64,000 bases of DNA from Cheilinus undulatus (Eukaryota > Chordata > Actinopteri > Labriformes > Labridae), in contig NC_054885.1 of the NCBI RefSeq assembly GCF_018320785.1, positions 7,080,921 through 7,144,920 of the forward strand, given 5' to 3'. The notes under the pieces are model-generated. The model was not told the DNA's origin and searched no databases. It was given only the letters and a program-made list of their open reading frames with translations. Below, in pieces: positions 11,131-23,344 of this stretch. How positions within the stretch are numbered: position 1 is the first letter of the stretch; each line of letters opens with the position of its first letter. A program made the translations under genes and the position numbers.

Positions 11131-12025
11131 GCAGTTTTAGTCTGGTTTTTATAATAAGATTTGATGTTTTGCTGAAAAGAGCCTAACTCGACTGACAGTC
11201 TCACAGTTAATAATCCAAAAATGGATCAAGGATTGTTCCATTCCAGCTATATGGAGGTGCTCAGTGTCTAATTTCACATGGATTTACCTTTTTCTCCAAA
11301 TAAATCACAGCTCACGGCCTACACTTGTGTAAATACCAACTTTTAACACTTTGGACGCAAATCTGAAAAAGTACAGTACAGATCTATCATGAAGCGTAGC
11401 TCTGCTGGCATTTAAATCTAAATTTCCATTAAGAGTGACCATAAAATCGTGCATTTAACTGCCTGATCATCAAAAATATACCAGGGGAGCATGCGCTCAT
11501 GTTGAAAGTTTGGGCTAAGCCTGGATATTTAACACTTCTTGCATCCCTGATTGTTCTGACAGTGTTTCAGACTCTTAATGCTTCCAGATCTACTAAATTT
11601 ATCATAAACTAGAAGCCAAATTTGCAGCATCAGTCTAACATCTGCTTATATAATGGATGCTGGCGCCCTCTGCTGGACAAACATCATTCCTTGTACTAAA
11701 ATTGCTCCCAGACATTAAAACCAATTGAATATATCAGTGCTTTTTTTCTTTTGTTGTGTGATGTATTTTTGGGACTTTCATTCATTTACTCAGATAGGGC
11801 AGTGGGTAGAGAAGGAAATAAGGGAGGAAGGAGAGGGGGGATGAGGAGCTGCAGGCTGGACATGAGTTTACATCACCAGCATGGAGGACTAAAGCTTCTA
11901 TTAATGGGGTGAAACCCAATCACCAGGTCACCTGCACTCCTATGTGAGCTGTGCTAAAATAACCTCCTGGTTTTTAATGGAGAGGACTCACTCAGTATAC
12001 CTTTATGATCTATACGATTGATTTT
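11131..12025. other. Intergenic with one SINE/LINE-like motif
   Basis: Mostly unrecognised. GGCGCCCTCTGCTGGAC at about 11663-11679 is a short motif often seen in vertebrate dispersed repeats, so part of 11640-11720 is probably repeat-derived. Confidence 0.35.
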
Positions 12026-13470
12026 ACAACCCCAAATCCAAAAAAGTTGGGGCACCTTGTAAAATGCAAATAAAAAACAAAATGCAATGATTTTCAGATC
12101 TCATAAACCCAACAAAACTGAACTTTAAAAACATATAGTATTGAAACTGAGTTATTTAACTATTTCATTAAAATATTAGCTCATTTTGCATTAGATGGCA
12201 GCAATAAATCTCAAAAAAAGTAGGGACAGGGCCACGTTTACCATTGAGTATCATCCCCTCATCTTTAACAACAGCCTGAAAAGACCAGTGAAAAGACCAG
12301 TTGCTGGAGTTTTGGAGGAAGAATGTTGTCCCATTCTTGTCCAATGTAGGATTCCAGCAGCTCAACAGTCCTGGGTTTTTATTTTTTTACTTTTATAATG
12401 TGCCAATTGTTTTATATTGGTGAAAGTTCTGGACTGCAGGCAGGCCATTTAAGCACCCAGACTCTTCTACTGTGAAACCATGCTGTTGTGATAGATGTGG
12501 TGTCTTGCTGAAATAGTCAAGGCCTTCCCTGAAAGAGACGTTATCTGGATGGGAGCATATGTTGCTCTACAACCTCTCTCTACTTTTCAGCGTTAATAGT
12601 TTCTTTCCAGATGTGTGAGCTGCCCACACCATCGGCACTAATGCAACCCCATACCATCAGAAATGCAGGCTTTTGAACTGTCCACATCATACAGCATCCA
12701 CTGCTTCCTAAAAGAATTTCACATTTAGATTCATGTGACCACAGAACAGTTTTCCATCTTCCCTCGGCCCATTTTAAAAGAGCTCTGGCAAGCAGAATTT
12801 CTAGATCGTGTTCACATATGACTTCTTCTTTGCTTGATACAGCTTTGACTTACATTTGTGGATGACACGGTGAACTGTGTTGACAGACAGTGATTTCTGG
12901 AAGTGTACCTGAGCACGTGCATTGATTTCCAGTACAGAACCATATCTGTTCTTAATGCAGTGGCCCCTGAGGGCCTGAGGATCATAAGCATCCCTTGCAT
13001 CTTTTGATGATAATACGGATTGTAGATGACAGGATATTTAAAGTCTTTGCAATTTTACAATCAAGATTATTTCCTGAAATTGTTCCACAATTTTTAGAGG
13101 CGTTTTTTTAACGGATTGGTGAACCTCTGCCCATCTTTACTTCTGAGAGACTCTGCCTCTCTAAATTGCTCTTTTTGTACCAGTCATGTTACCGACCTGT
13201 TGCCAATTAACCAAATTAGCTGCAAAATTCTCCTCTAGCTGTTTTTTTATTCATACCACTTACTTTTCCAGCCTTCTTGTTGCACTGTCCCTACTTTTTT
13301 TTAAATGTGTTGCTTCCATCAAATTTCAAAATGAGCTATTTTTTTCATGAAATGGTAAAATGTCTACGTTTCAACGTCTGATGTGTTGTTTATGTTCTAT
13401 GGGTTTCTGAGATTTGACAACCATTTTTGACCCAACATTTGACCCAACATTTTTGGAATGGGGGCTGTGT
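12026..13470 (-). mobile_element. Near-complete CCAAAAAAGTTGGG-family DNA transposon, ~1.44 kb
   Basis: The left terminus is ACAACCCCAAATCCAAAAAA and the right terminus ATTTTTGGAATGGGGGCTGT, giving inverted ends. The minus strand at ~12415-12465 encodes WPACSPELSPI, the third catalytic acidic block of a mariner-type transposase. Frame breaks elsewhere show it is inactive. Inner subterminal repeats (GTAGGGACAGG at 12224 and GTCCCTAC at 13288) support a full-length copy. Confidence 0.65.
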
Positions 13471-14079
13471 TAAGTGGTGATAGGGGTCACTTATCACTGA
13501 CATCATGTAATTTTTGTCCCATTTTTTCTGGTTCTTCTTCTCTTAATGCACCTTACTTTGAATTATCAATAGAAAAATGTATGCTTTAAATGAATGAAAA
13601 ACATTAAAATGTTTCAATCAGGCTCTGTTTTCATCAAATTGCACCAACCTTCATGAAATCAACCTCTAATCAATCCAATCACTCCATTGGTCAAATCAAA
13701 TGCATTTTTGTCATTTCATTTCTAAATTTACAGACGTTTCGTCCACCTACAATCTTTCAACTTCATTTCTTTGTCACAATCATCCCTGATACAGGACGTC
13801 CCTAGAGTAAAGCAAAGCTTTCCATCTGCAGACTTAGGAGCATGTTTCCAAATGTGAGCATAATTTCATTATCAGCCTGTGAAAGAGGCTTCATGTTAGA
13901 TAATTGCAGTGAAAGTGACATTTATTAAAGCATGGTAAAATCAGAATTAGCTGACTGTTGATAAAAAGGTAGAGAGCAGCGAGAGGAGCAGAGGAGTCAC
14001 ACTGAGACCAGTGATGGATTCATGCCTCAGGGTGCAGATAGAGTGACACAGGAAGAGGAAATGGAGAGGTGTAAATCTC
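13471..14079. other. Intergenic, nothing recognised
   Basis: Unannotated sequence, apparently single-copy, leading into the SOX-motif island at 14080. Confidence 0.35.
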
Positions 14080-14480
14080 AGGAGAGAGATGGAGGGATGG
14101 AAAGTGCCAGAAGACACACACATCCCATAATTAGCATGCTAAAATCCCACACAAAGGCTCACTGTTGAGGCCCAGTTGCTAATTTTGGAGACAAAGCATA
14201 ATAGAACCTGAATCTCCATCATAGCCAGAGTTTCCCAGCATGGGAACTGATCACTAATGAAATGCTAACAGCCTCAAGGACTCCTGCGACTACATAACCT
14301 GCCTTTTGACTCTTTATTTCCCTCTTTTCATCTGCAGCTGAGAGCCTCGCTGATTCTCCTAAGGTTCAGAGGTCTGAAATGACAGAGATGGAGATTTAAT
14401 TACAGGGGGATCAGGGCTGAGAGGGGAAGTGTCTTATTAGGCCGACAAAGGTTGACTTAACCTTCATGAAATCTGTACAG
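14080..14480. promoter_or_regulatory. Candidate conserved non-coding element / upstream sox10 enhancer
   Basis: A compact, non-repetitive block with three ACAAAG SOX cores (14151-14156, 14191-14196, 14445-14450), homeodomain-type TAATT cores (about 14128, 14179, 14396) and no ORF. It stands out from the repeats around it. Assignment to sox10 rests on position (27 kb upstream, same intergenic interval) and SOX autoregulation known for this gene. No conservation test could be done here. Confidence 0.3.
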
Positions 14481-15239
14481 AGATAATTTAATAATGGTAT
14501 AGAAGCTTCTAAAGAGAAAGTGAACATGTACAGAAAGTCCCCTCTAAAGCAGCTGTGAACCTGATATCCTCACATGTCTGAGATCGAGACATACACTGCA
14601 AAAACTGTGAGCATAATTCTACTAAAAGAAAAGATCATTATGAGCTGTGGGGGGCCTGATGTGGCCCGCAGGCCTCCAGTTGATTAGACACGATCAATGC
14701 TGAAAAGTAGACAGAGGCTTAACCATTTAAACCCTGATACCTCTAATAGTAGCCATAAAATTCCCATTTTTGGGGAGCTGAGATGTTGATTCAACTTTTG
14801 ACCAAAATTAAAAAAAAAAAAAGAAACCTCTATAAACTTTCATATGTATTTTTCCTGTTTCACGTTTGATACATGAGGCATTTATTGCAATTGATTATTG
14901 ACTAGAGGGCATTTTTCAGAATTTTCAAACATTTTTTTAAGGAAATCAATGGTCATGCGGATTAGACCAGTGGTTCCCAAAGTGTGTGTGTGTGTGCCCA
15001 TTATTGTAAAAGTGTTGATAAAATGAGTTTAATTTAGATTTAAAACAAGTAAAATTTTTGCTTACATATAAATAAAATGTACAAAAACTTCCTTCAAATG
15101 TACTTTTGTACACAATACTTTGTGCAACATCCTGCTTTAACCACATCCAGGGAAGGTGGGGGTCCCTGGTCTCTAACTCTGTTATATTGGGGGTCATGAG
15201 CTGAAAACCACATACTGCTTCCATCACGACAGCATGGCT

Positions 15240-15605
15240 TCACAACAGAAGAGTCCGGGGGCTGAACTGGCCTGCCTGCAGTCCAGAACTTTCACCAATA
15301 GAAAACATTCGGAGCATCATCAAATAAAAAAATCCTAAAAAGATGACCCAGGACTGTTGGGCAGTGAGAATCCTACCTCAAGAATGGGACAACATTCCTC
15401 TCCCAAAACTCTGGAAACTGGTCTCAGGGGTTTAAAGACTGCTGTTAAAAGAAAAGGGGATGCAACACAATGTTAAATATGGCCCTGTCCCTACTATTTT
15501 GAGATGTGTTGCTGCCATCAAATTCAAAATGAGCTTCATGAAATGTTAACCAGTCTCAATTTCACCATCTGATATGTTATGTCCCATAGTAAATAAAATA
15601 TGAGT
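15240..15605 (+). pseudogene. 3' half of a mariner-type transposase plus transposon right end
   Basis: The + strand reads LNWPACSPELSPIENIR at about 15264-15315, then EWDNIPLPKLW, with stops between. These are the third catalytic block and C-terminus. The end TTTTGAGATGTGTTGCTGCC followed by ATCAAATTCAAAATGAGC matches the right side of the 12026-13470 element, so this is a truncated copy on the opposite strand. Confidence 0.6.
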
Positions 15606-16537
15606 TTATCCGTTTTTTTAACAACAGTAAAAAGAGCGCTTACGTTTTCAGTGCAAACTCTTGATTTGTTTCAAAAATAAAGCTCTCTGAGTGTGACGGG
15701 TGTTTCATGTTCCCATGTGGGGGCTGCATGCACATGTGACTGTGTTTGTGCAGAGTTGATCCTGCAGCACAAACATGCAGATTTAAATTTCTGCATGCGG
15801 TTTGCTCACCCTCCTGTAAGTTGTAGTGAAGTTTAAATTGGTTTGCCAGTGGTCGACTGAGTCCATGTACTACTACATGTCTGCGTTGTGTGTATATATG
15901 TGTGTGGTGCAGCTGTGGACCCTGTGATTGAACCCTGCCTCACATGGGCAGAGCGCGGGGGAGCCGCAGGGTGAGGAGGCGATGGGAGAGGGGACTAATG
16001 CCTGACAAACTCTCCGTCTCCCTCTCCTCTTTCATCTCCCTCCCTCGGCATCAAACAGTAAACTCTTTCATTCAGGCATCTCCGCAGCCTGCCGCCCTCA
16101 GACCCTGCAGGCCCCCCGCCCCTTCACGCTGCTTAATTCAATGTTCCGAGGAGAACTCATGATTGGAAAGTGACTTTTTTATCCTCGTCCTTTCCCATAT
16201 CTCCCCTCTTTAGAAGCATCACCCCTCTTCCTGTTCTGCCTCTCATAAAACCAGTTTCTGTGCTGAGAACACAAAGGAAGTAAAACTCAGGTTCACGACT
16301 GCAGAAGCACCTTAAAGAGGTATTAGTCACTCATACAGTGAATGAAAGAGAGAGACCTTCTTGCCCCTCGGGAAATTCGTCTTACAACAAGAGCATAAAA
16401 ACATAAATGTCAAAAGACAAGAGGCATCAACATTACACAAAGCAAAACATGAAATAGAAACACTGGGCCCCATTCTTGATAAGAATTTTGCTCTTAAAAC
16501 CCTCTCACGCAGTTTAAAGAAGAATCTGACTAGACTC
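15606..16537. other. Intergenic, includes a GC-richer block at 15940-16160
   Basis: No gene recognised. The 15940-16160 block is GC-richer, with a short open frame rich in Arg, Ser and Pro that has no recognisable domain or splice support. It may be regulatory. Confidence 0.3.
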
Positions 16538-17560
16538 TTACGACCATTCGAGTGCTGATATCAGGGATGGGAGTATATGCTGATCCTTCCACTGTCCCCG
16601 GTGTCCGGACCAGCCCACAGGGTGCTGGGCACCCAGTATGTCCTGAGCTGGATCAGGCCCAGGAAAGCATGCCAGTTGCCTGTTAAAGTGCAACTGCCGT
16701 TTCCGAATCTGGCAGATGACCCTTCCCGTCCTTGCTCTACTGAGTGTGTCAGCATTAGACCCATGGTCTTGCCAATTATTCCCAAAAATGCATTGAAGAG
16801 AAGTTGTCACAAAGGAGTCCAGTTGGCGCCTGTAGCCATCAGTCAACGTCCAGGCCTCACAAGACCGAGCACCAAAGACTCTGACTTTGGTCCACATGCT
16901 CAGATAATGGGTATGCCACACTCTCTTGCTCAGTGAACCCATTGCCTTATGTGCGATTGATTGAATTGTTGTACTGCGCTCTCGCCATTCAAAGATACAG
17001 ATTTGATGGCAGCATCCAAGACATCCCAAAATACCTAGATTAATACCTGGAATGCAAAGACCAGTGCCAAAAATCAGGTCTCTGGAACCACAATCTGGCA
17101 ATCCTCCAGCTCCGACTGCTGGCAAAGTCAAGGAGCATTGAGCAGCTTTTGTCTCGCTTACCAGAACCGTGTTGAGCGACACAGGCCTCATAGCTGCCCC
17201 TGTTCGTGTCAGTGGTAGCACTAAAGTCACCAAGAAGAACCAAGGCATCACCCCAGGGGACCCAATCTACCACTGGTCTGGTGTAGAACCCCCTTTGCAG
17301 AGAGTTCACTCACCCCTGTTGGAGCGTAGACTGTGACGAAAGAAACCAAGCCTAATGAATCGGGCAGTCAAGGCACAGTTAACGCTCATTGACAGGCCTT
17401 ACCTCCAATGTCAATGATCCAGTCGGCTTGCAACCACAACCCCTAAGTTTGGGGTCTATCAGCGCCAGGGTACCTCACCTCAGACAAAGGCAGCAATGGT
17501 AATCCCAAGCTGAGCTAGCTCCCTCGACATCCCAGGTATGCAAAAGTCCACCTGAAGATG
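16538..17560 (-). pseudogene. Internally deleted non-LTR retrotransposon (LINE) remnant
   Basis: Reading the minus strand from 17560 down, the first part encodes an exonuclease-endonuclease-phosphatase-type segment (VLLGDFSATTDTNRGSYEAC, then FQRPDFWHW near 17050). After ~17040 the frame jumps to the C-terminal end of the polyprotein (CEAWTLTDGYRRQLDSF, LQCIFGNNWQDH, RQLHFNRQLACFPGPDP). The reverse-transcriptase core between them is missing. The family resembles the LINEs often annotated in fish as craniofacial-development-protein-2-like. Several stops and frame changes make it non-functional. Confidence 0.7.
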
Positions 17561-18288
17561 TAAGGATGTATGCACAACACAAAAAAGCCTCTAGCTATTA
17601 CTGACACAGAGGCATACTTATAGAACTAAATCCTAAACAGGTACTTTTTGAAGGTATCTGATTCAAGTATGAAATTTTGCACTGCTGTTTGCACGTATCT
17701 GAACTGCATGTTGTTATGCTACCAGAATGTCACGCTTAATTAGTTATTTAATGTGAATTTTGTTTTGTGCCCAGGGGCGACAACAGTCTGTGAGAGAATC
17801 ATTGAAATCGAACATTTTTAGAAAGGCACATCAGTTCTGTGTGATGATGTCCCGAACAGCAACCAGGCAGACATGCAGCAGAGATATCCGCACAAAGGAC
17901 CCCGTTGTTCCTCGCTGAATTCTTGAACATCATTTTCTGTGTTTTTCTGCAAATGACTCAATCTGCCCCCCCCCCCCCGCCCTGCCTCTCATTCCACCCA
18001 TTTATTATTTTCCAAGCATGTCCTCTTGTCCTGCAGAGATGGGATGTTTGGGAGTTTCCAAATCTATCCATGAAATCTGCTCATGTATGTAGGGATGTGT
18101 GAGGGGGTTTAAGTGACAAAGGCACGCAAATACTGCAGACTAATTTGAGCTAAAGAGCGGTGCTTGAGAATACACTAGGCAGAATAAAGGATTATGTTTG
18201 TTTTGAGTATTTCTGTGTCCATTCTAATGTAGCGCTGCACGTCAATGTGTTAATACCTGAACATTGCATATGTTCGTATAGTTTAGTG
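17561..18288. other. Intergenic with a poly-C tract
   Basis: Nothing recognised apart from a run of 14 C at about 17965-17978. Confidence 0.4.
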
Positions 18289-19004
18289 CAGTGGTTCTCA
18301 AATGGTGTGCCTTGAGACAAGTCTAGGTGTGCCTAGGGAATTCGTCTGACTTTACATTAGTACTACAACTGTTCAAAACTTAAGACTCTATAACCAATGT
18401 CCTTACTGCATGCAAGCGTTATACATTGCATTGCATCATGCAGCATTGCATGCTCACTGTCCATCTGTTATCTGTTACATATGCAAATGTAATCTGAGGT
18501 ATGGTGCCTTCAACGACTAAGCCGCATAGTTTTGTCTCCATGTTAGCACAAGACAGATCTTAACATTTCATAAGTGGTTATGAAGAATATCCATGCATTA
18601 CACTCCACTTCACAGGCTATCACGTTTAGGGAGTGAGAAAAGTGGAAGAAATTTAAGAATATCCTCTGGTGGGACACTCCTGGTTCCTTGTCATCCTCTG
18701 TGTAACCTCTTCCCCTGTTACTTGTCCATCTTAATAGGAGCGACAGAGAGAAAATAGGAACAGGGTAACTGGGGATAAACCTGGGGAGCTGCAGTGCATC
18801 ACTTGCAGGGTGTCAGGATGCTACAAAAGATAACTCTGTAACCAAACTGATGTTGTAGCTGGCACTCACTCACATTGCATGCAGTTGGGACATGTTGCTA
18901 CACATGCTAAGAAGGCTTTTTTGCAAGGACATTAATATGGTGTGCCTTGAGATGTCAGCTTGATTTTTGGTGTGCCTTGGGCAAAAAAAGTTTGAAAACC
19001 ACAG
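18289..19004. mobile_element. Non-autonomous hAT-type element with TIRs and TSD
   Basis: The left end CAGTGGTTCTCAAA and right end TTTGAAAACCACAG are inverted repeats with two mismatches. The flanking octamers are GTTTAGTG (18281-18288) and GTTTAGCA (19005-19012), an 8-bp target-site duplication with two changes. GGTGTGCCTTG is repeated just inside both ends. The 716-bp interior has no ORF. Confidence 0.75.
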
Positions 19005-19304
19005 GTTTAGCATATAAACTTTGATGAAACCCAGGTTCCCACCCGTCAATGATTTACCAGGCCTTCAGTTTCTGCTTTGTGCACTTTGAATCAGCTTGAT
19101 TTATGGCCACATACCAATTTCAACAGCCCACTGTCTTTAGGAAAAAGTAAGGATCTCTATCCAGTCCAAATATCCCTTATTTCAGCAGATATTTGTCTTT
19201 TTTTCCTCACATTTTCACCCTGAGAGACGAGCCCTGTTTTGCTACTCAGCCTGGCTCAGCAGTCGTGTCGTTTGCTGAAAGTGACATCAGTGCTTACCCT
19301 CAAT

Positions 19305-19870
19305 TGTAGGTTCACCCTTTTGGGAGTGACAGGTAAGCTTGGCCCCCATGCCAAAAAATATTTCTGGATTCCAGTCCTGCTCACAGCCAGCAAATGTAAG
19401 CACCAGGCCCCCAACATAGGCAACCACCCTACCCACTGACATGAAGCATCTCTTTCCCTTGGACCAGCAGGGAGTTGATGCCAAACAGGAACCATCTGTT
19501 TCTGGTCCAGAGAACTGGTGCTGGCCCCAAACTCGACCTGATTGATCTGCATCCGAGACCCGCCATCGAAAGGCCCCTGCCGGCTGGCTGAGTGCCAGTG
19601 TTCAGGCAGACAGTTCCTCCTGCCTGCGGGTTCACCTCAGCGGCCGGGGAAAGACCGGGAGGGCCGCCCTCCCACCTCCCCAGCCAACCCCTGGGTAGCA
19701 AGACCGAGACGCCCCGTCTCTCCCAGGTGTCCCACGACTGAGGCCGACGTCAGGTCCGCACGGTCCACGGCCGTGCTCTCCCGCTCGGGCGATGGTTCTT
19801 CCGGCGAACACGATGTTACTCGAACCCTCTGTCTGGAAAAAAGGTAGCGTCGCCACCAGTGCCACCCAAC
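19305..19870. other. GC-rich island of unknown origin
   Basis: A sharp GC- and CpG-rich block in AT-rich surroundings. Overlapping short open frames occur on both strands, for example a minus-strand frame containing LFGINSLLVQGKEMLHVSG. I recognise no domain. The abrupt compositional edge at ~19870 suggests an inserted sequence, possibly an LTR-retroelement remnant or a processed piece. Confidence 0.3.
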
Positions 19871-20834
19871 AAAGGAGGATAAATAACTAAATGGGTTATT
19901 ATTTGATTAAACAATGGCATCCAACAAATAGCGAGCTTTATACACTTCAATGCTGATAAACATATATAATCTTTTTATTCATGCCAGAGGTTTTTGAACC
20001 AAATCCCACAGCAAACACTTGTTGTATCCATCCGAAAGTCATCAGACATTACAGCCAGATTTAGTTTGCTGCTTGAACTTTAACTTAATACTGCTGAGAT
20101 GCATGAAACCACAAACTTTTTTTAAAAGGTCTGTTACATCTAAAAAGTTTGATGAGAGTCTCTAAAAGAAACGCAAGATTAAATAACAAGGTTCATTTGC
20201 AGGATACACAACACACAAAAAGGCAGGGGGAAAATAGCAAAATTCTCCTTAACATGTAAAAACACGATGACAAAACACCAGCAGAGAAACTCTACAGGTA
20301 ACAAAACTCTCTGTCACCTGGGACCCTTGCCCCCAGTTCCTCCTATCTTCTGCAACACCACCACACTTCCCCAACCCACATCCTTGCCTCAACCCCCACA
20401 TATATCAATTTCCTTTAGATGTTCCCCCTTCAACACAATTGGAGTAACTAGATTCCTTCCTTTGGCCGACCAATGGAGATATGAAGCAGAGCTCACAAAG
20501 GACTATTCATTAAGGCCGCAATACACACAAACTGAAAGTCTTACCCCATTTCATCCCCTCTCCACCATCATCCTTCTGTTAAAGCCCCCTCCCACATTTT
20601 AACCACCTCCAACTGTCAGGCATGCATGCACCAAGGTTGTCATGATACCAGCAACTTTTCCACCTTATAATGCTTTTTTAATATCGATATAATTGTACGC
20701 TCTCAATAGGGATAATGCTGTCTACACTGCCACAGAGTGCTCCAGCCACCTGCTTTCAGCACTATGTGACTTCAGCAGCAGTTCTGTGGTTCACACACCA
20801 GTATCAGCTAAAAAGACGCCAGGTAACCTTTCTA
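19871..20834. other. Intergenic, nothing recognised
   Basis: No supportable gene or repeat. The CA-rich stretch 20270-20590 has an open frame, but it is Pro/Thr low-complexity with no splice or start support. Confidence 0.35.
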
Positions 20835-22080
20835 AATGGTCTGAAAGTGGTGGAAGAGGGTTTAAAGTTGCCAAAAAAAGTAGGGGAAAAATGGCTTATG
20901 GTGGAAAAAGTGGTGAAAATGGCAAAAAAAAAATAGGTAATAAGTGGAATAAATAGGTTGAAAGTGACTAAAGGTTGTCAAAAGTGGAAAGTGGTGATAA
21001 TTAGCTATAAGTGGCAAAAAAGTGGCAAAAATGGGTTAAACGTGGCTAAGGGTGTTAAATAGGGCAAAAACAGTGGTGAAAAGTGGATAAAAGTTGCAAA
21101 AAGTGGTAAAAAAAATTGGGTGGACATTGGTAAGAAGAGTTTTAAGTGGGGAAAAATTGTGGTAAAAATGGGCATTTGGTGGCAAAGTACAAAAATGGTT
21201 TAAGAGTGGTGTAAATGGGTTGAAAGCTGCCAAAAAGAAGCAGAGAATTTAAGTGCCCCCCCCCCAAAAAAAAAAGCAGCAAAAAAAAATTGGCTTATAG
21301 TGGCAAAAGAGGTGAAAAGGGGTATAAGTGCCAAAAAAGTGGCGAAAATTGGAGGAAAATAGGTAATAAGTGGCATGAATGGAAATGACATTAGTGGAAA
21401 AAAGTTGTGAAAATGAGCAGTAAGTGACAAAAAAGGTGGCAAAAAATGAATTAAAAGTGGCTGAGGATGTTAAGCATAGCAATCAATGTGAAAATGGGTT
21501 TTAAGTGGCAGAAAAGTAGCAAAAAATCAGATTAAGTGAAAATAATTGGCAAATGGTGTTAAGTGGGGCAAAAGGTGGTAAAAAAAATTGGGTGGAAAAT
21601 GGTTAATAGTGGCAAAAAGAGTTTTAAGTGGGAAAAATAGTGGCAAAAATGGGCATCTGGTGGCAAAGAAAGCAACTAAAATGGTTTAAAAGTGATGTAA
21701 ATGGGTTTAAACTTTAAAGCTGCTAAAACAGGGGCAAAGAGGAATGAAAGTGCCAAAAAAAACGGCAAAAATGGGCTTACAATGGCAAAAAGTGGTGAAA
21801 ATGGGTTATAAGTGCCAAAAAAGCATCAAAATGGGATAAAAATGGCTCTACGGTGTTATATGTTGTGATAAAAATTGGTCAAATGCGTAAAAGTGCCAAA
21901 AGAGTGGTGAAAAGGGGTTAAAAGTTATATTAAGTGGCAATATGGGTAACAAGTGGCTAAAAAAAGTGGTGATAATGGATTTAAGTGGCAAAAAAGTGCC
22001 AAAAAATGGGTTAAAAGTGATAATATGTGGCAAAAACGTGAGTAAAAGGTTGTGAAAAGGTGTTGAAAAAGGGCACAATA
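20835..22080 (+). repeat. Purine-rich array 4 with a ~0.4-0.48-kb higher-order repeat
   Basis: The basic motif is AAGTGGCAAAAATGGGTTA. Larger blocks recur: GGCTTATGG/GGCTTATAG/GGCTTACAA at 20893, 21292 and 21774, and TTGGGTGGACATTGG versus TTGGGTGGAAAATGG at 21116 and 21588 (offset 472). A poly-C/poly-A tract lies at ~21257-21275. Confidence 0.8.
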
Positions 22081-22479
22081 AAACCATTTCAACATCAGAC
22101 CCAATAATAGCTTTATACATATTTCAGAATATTTATGCAATTACTATTTTTACATGACATTTTGTTTTATTTAACTTTTATTGTGTTTTCACTCAGCACA
22201 GAATATTTAAGGAACAACTTCACAAAATAAAGCTGTGTGAAACATCAGTTTGAGTGCTAGACCATCGTTTAACAAGAGCCTGATTACATTGACAGTCTTT
22301 TTGCAATTTAGACAACTTTTAGGAGATTATCTGCTAGCTTTGAGAGATTAATTGCTCTACTTATAATCTAATAATGCGTCCCTTTAAAACACAGGCTATT
22401 GAAAAAGTATTGAAGTGCTGGTATTTGTTTACAACTTTGGCATACACATGAATGCATGCAAACATAGATGAGCTCTGGC

Positions 22480-22760
22480 ACAGGTGCACAAATGCAACAG
22501 CATTCACTTTCTTATAGACATACCACAATCACGCTCACAACTTCCCAGCTCACCTCACAGCTGCTTTACAGGCCCGTTCCATTCATACAGAGTCCCACAC
22601 ACAAACTAACAGCCACGCCAGCCCCTCCTCCATAACTCAGAGATACCAGATAAAGACTAAAGGAAAGGAACTGTGGCTGTAGGAGGACAAAGACAGGATT
22701 CACAGAGATGAGGGGGACGTATTTAAGTGTGACACAGCTGCAAGAACACTGAGAAGGAAC
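22480..22760. promoter_or_regulatory. Weak candidate regulatory island
   Basis: Non-repetitive, GC-moderate sequence with an ACAAAG core (AGGACAAAGACAGG, about 22686) and E-boxes (CACAGCTG). No conservation evidence is available, so this is only a pointer. Confidence 0.2.
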
Positions 22761-23344
22761 AGGAAGGTCATCTGTAGGCTTAAATCATTTTTATGATCCA
22801 TTAAAGGATTCCCTGACATTTTAACTGTGGATATAATTCACATTTATCACAACAGGGTAGTTATTGCATTGCATTATGGATGCTTTTCTTTTTTAAGTAG
22901 AGTAATTTTGAAAATCTGAAACTCCTTTAATGTTTTAAATAAAGCAAAACCCTCTTTTCAATTAGATCCCTGTGAGGTAGTGAAAGTGAGTAAATCCATC
23001 AATATGTGATCATTAGTGGTAATTATTCTCTGAGAAATTCAGGCTCTAATGCTGCTTTATACAAATATTTATAAGGCAGAGTTGATTACATTTGTAATAA
23101 CATAATAACAGAGGCCTACCGGATCTTTCTGCAAGGTTCACTGATCCACTTCAACAGGGGGATACAAGCACACCTGCTCTGACCTGCACAGGTGCATGCA
23201 GGAAGGGAGAGGGACAGAGAGAGGGGGAGATGTTAGATGAGGTAGCTGGAGGTAAAGTGTCTGAGAGTAAGAACGAGATATCTGCAGCTGTGTTTGTCCG
23301 TACCTCCACAGGCAGTCTGGGGCCTTGTTCTCTAAGTGGCTTCA

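Noticed and set aside
15944..16162. 72-aa + strand ORF as a gene
   Set aside because: No recognisable domain, no splice or promoter support; composition fits a GC-rich non-coding block.
20267..20602. 111-aa Pro/Thr/Leu-rich ORF
   Set aside because: Low-complexity CA-rich sequence with no domain, start context or splice signals to support it.
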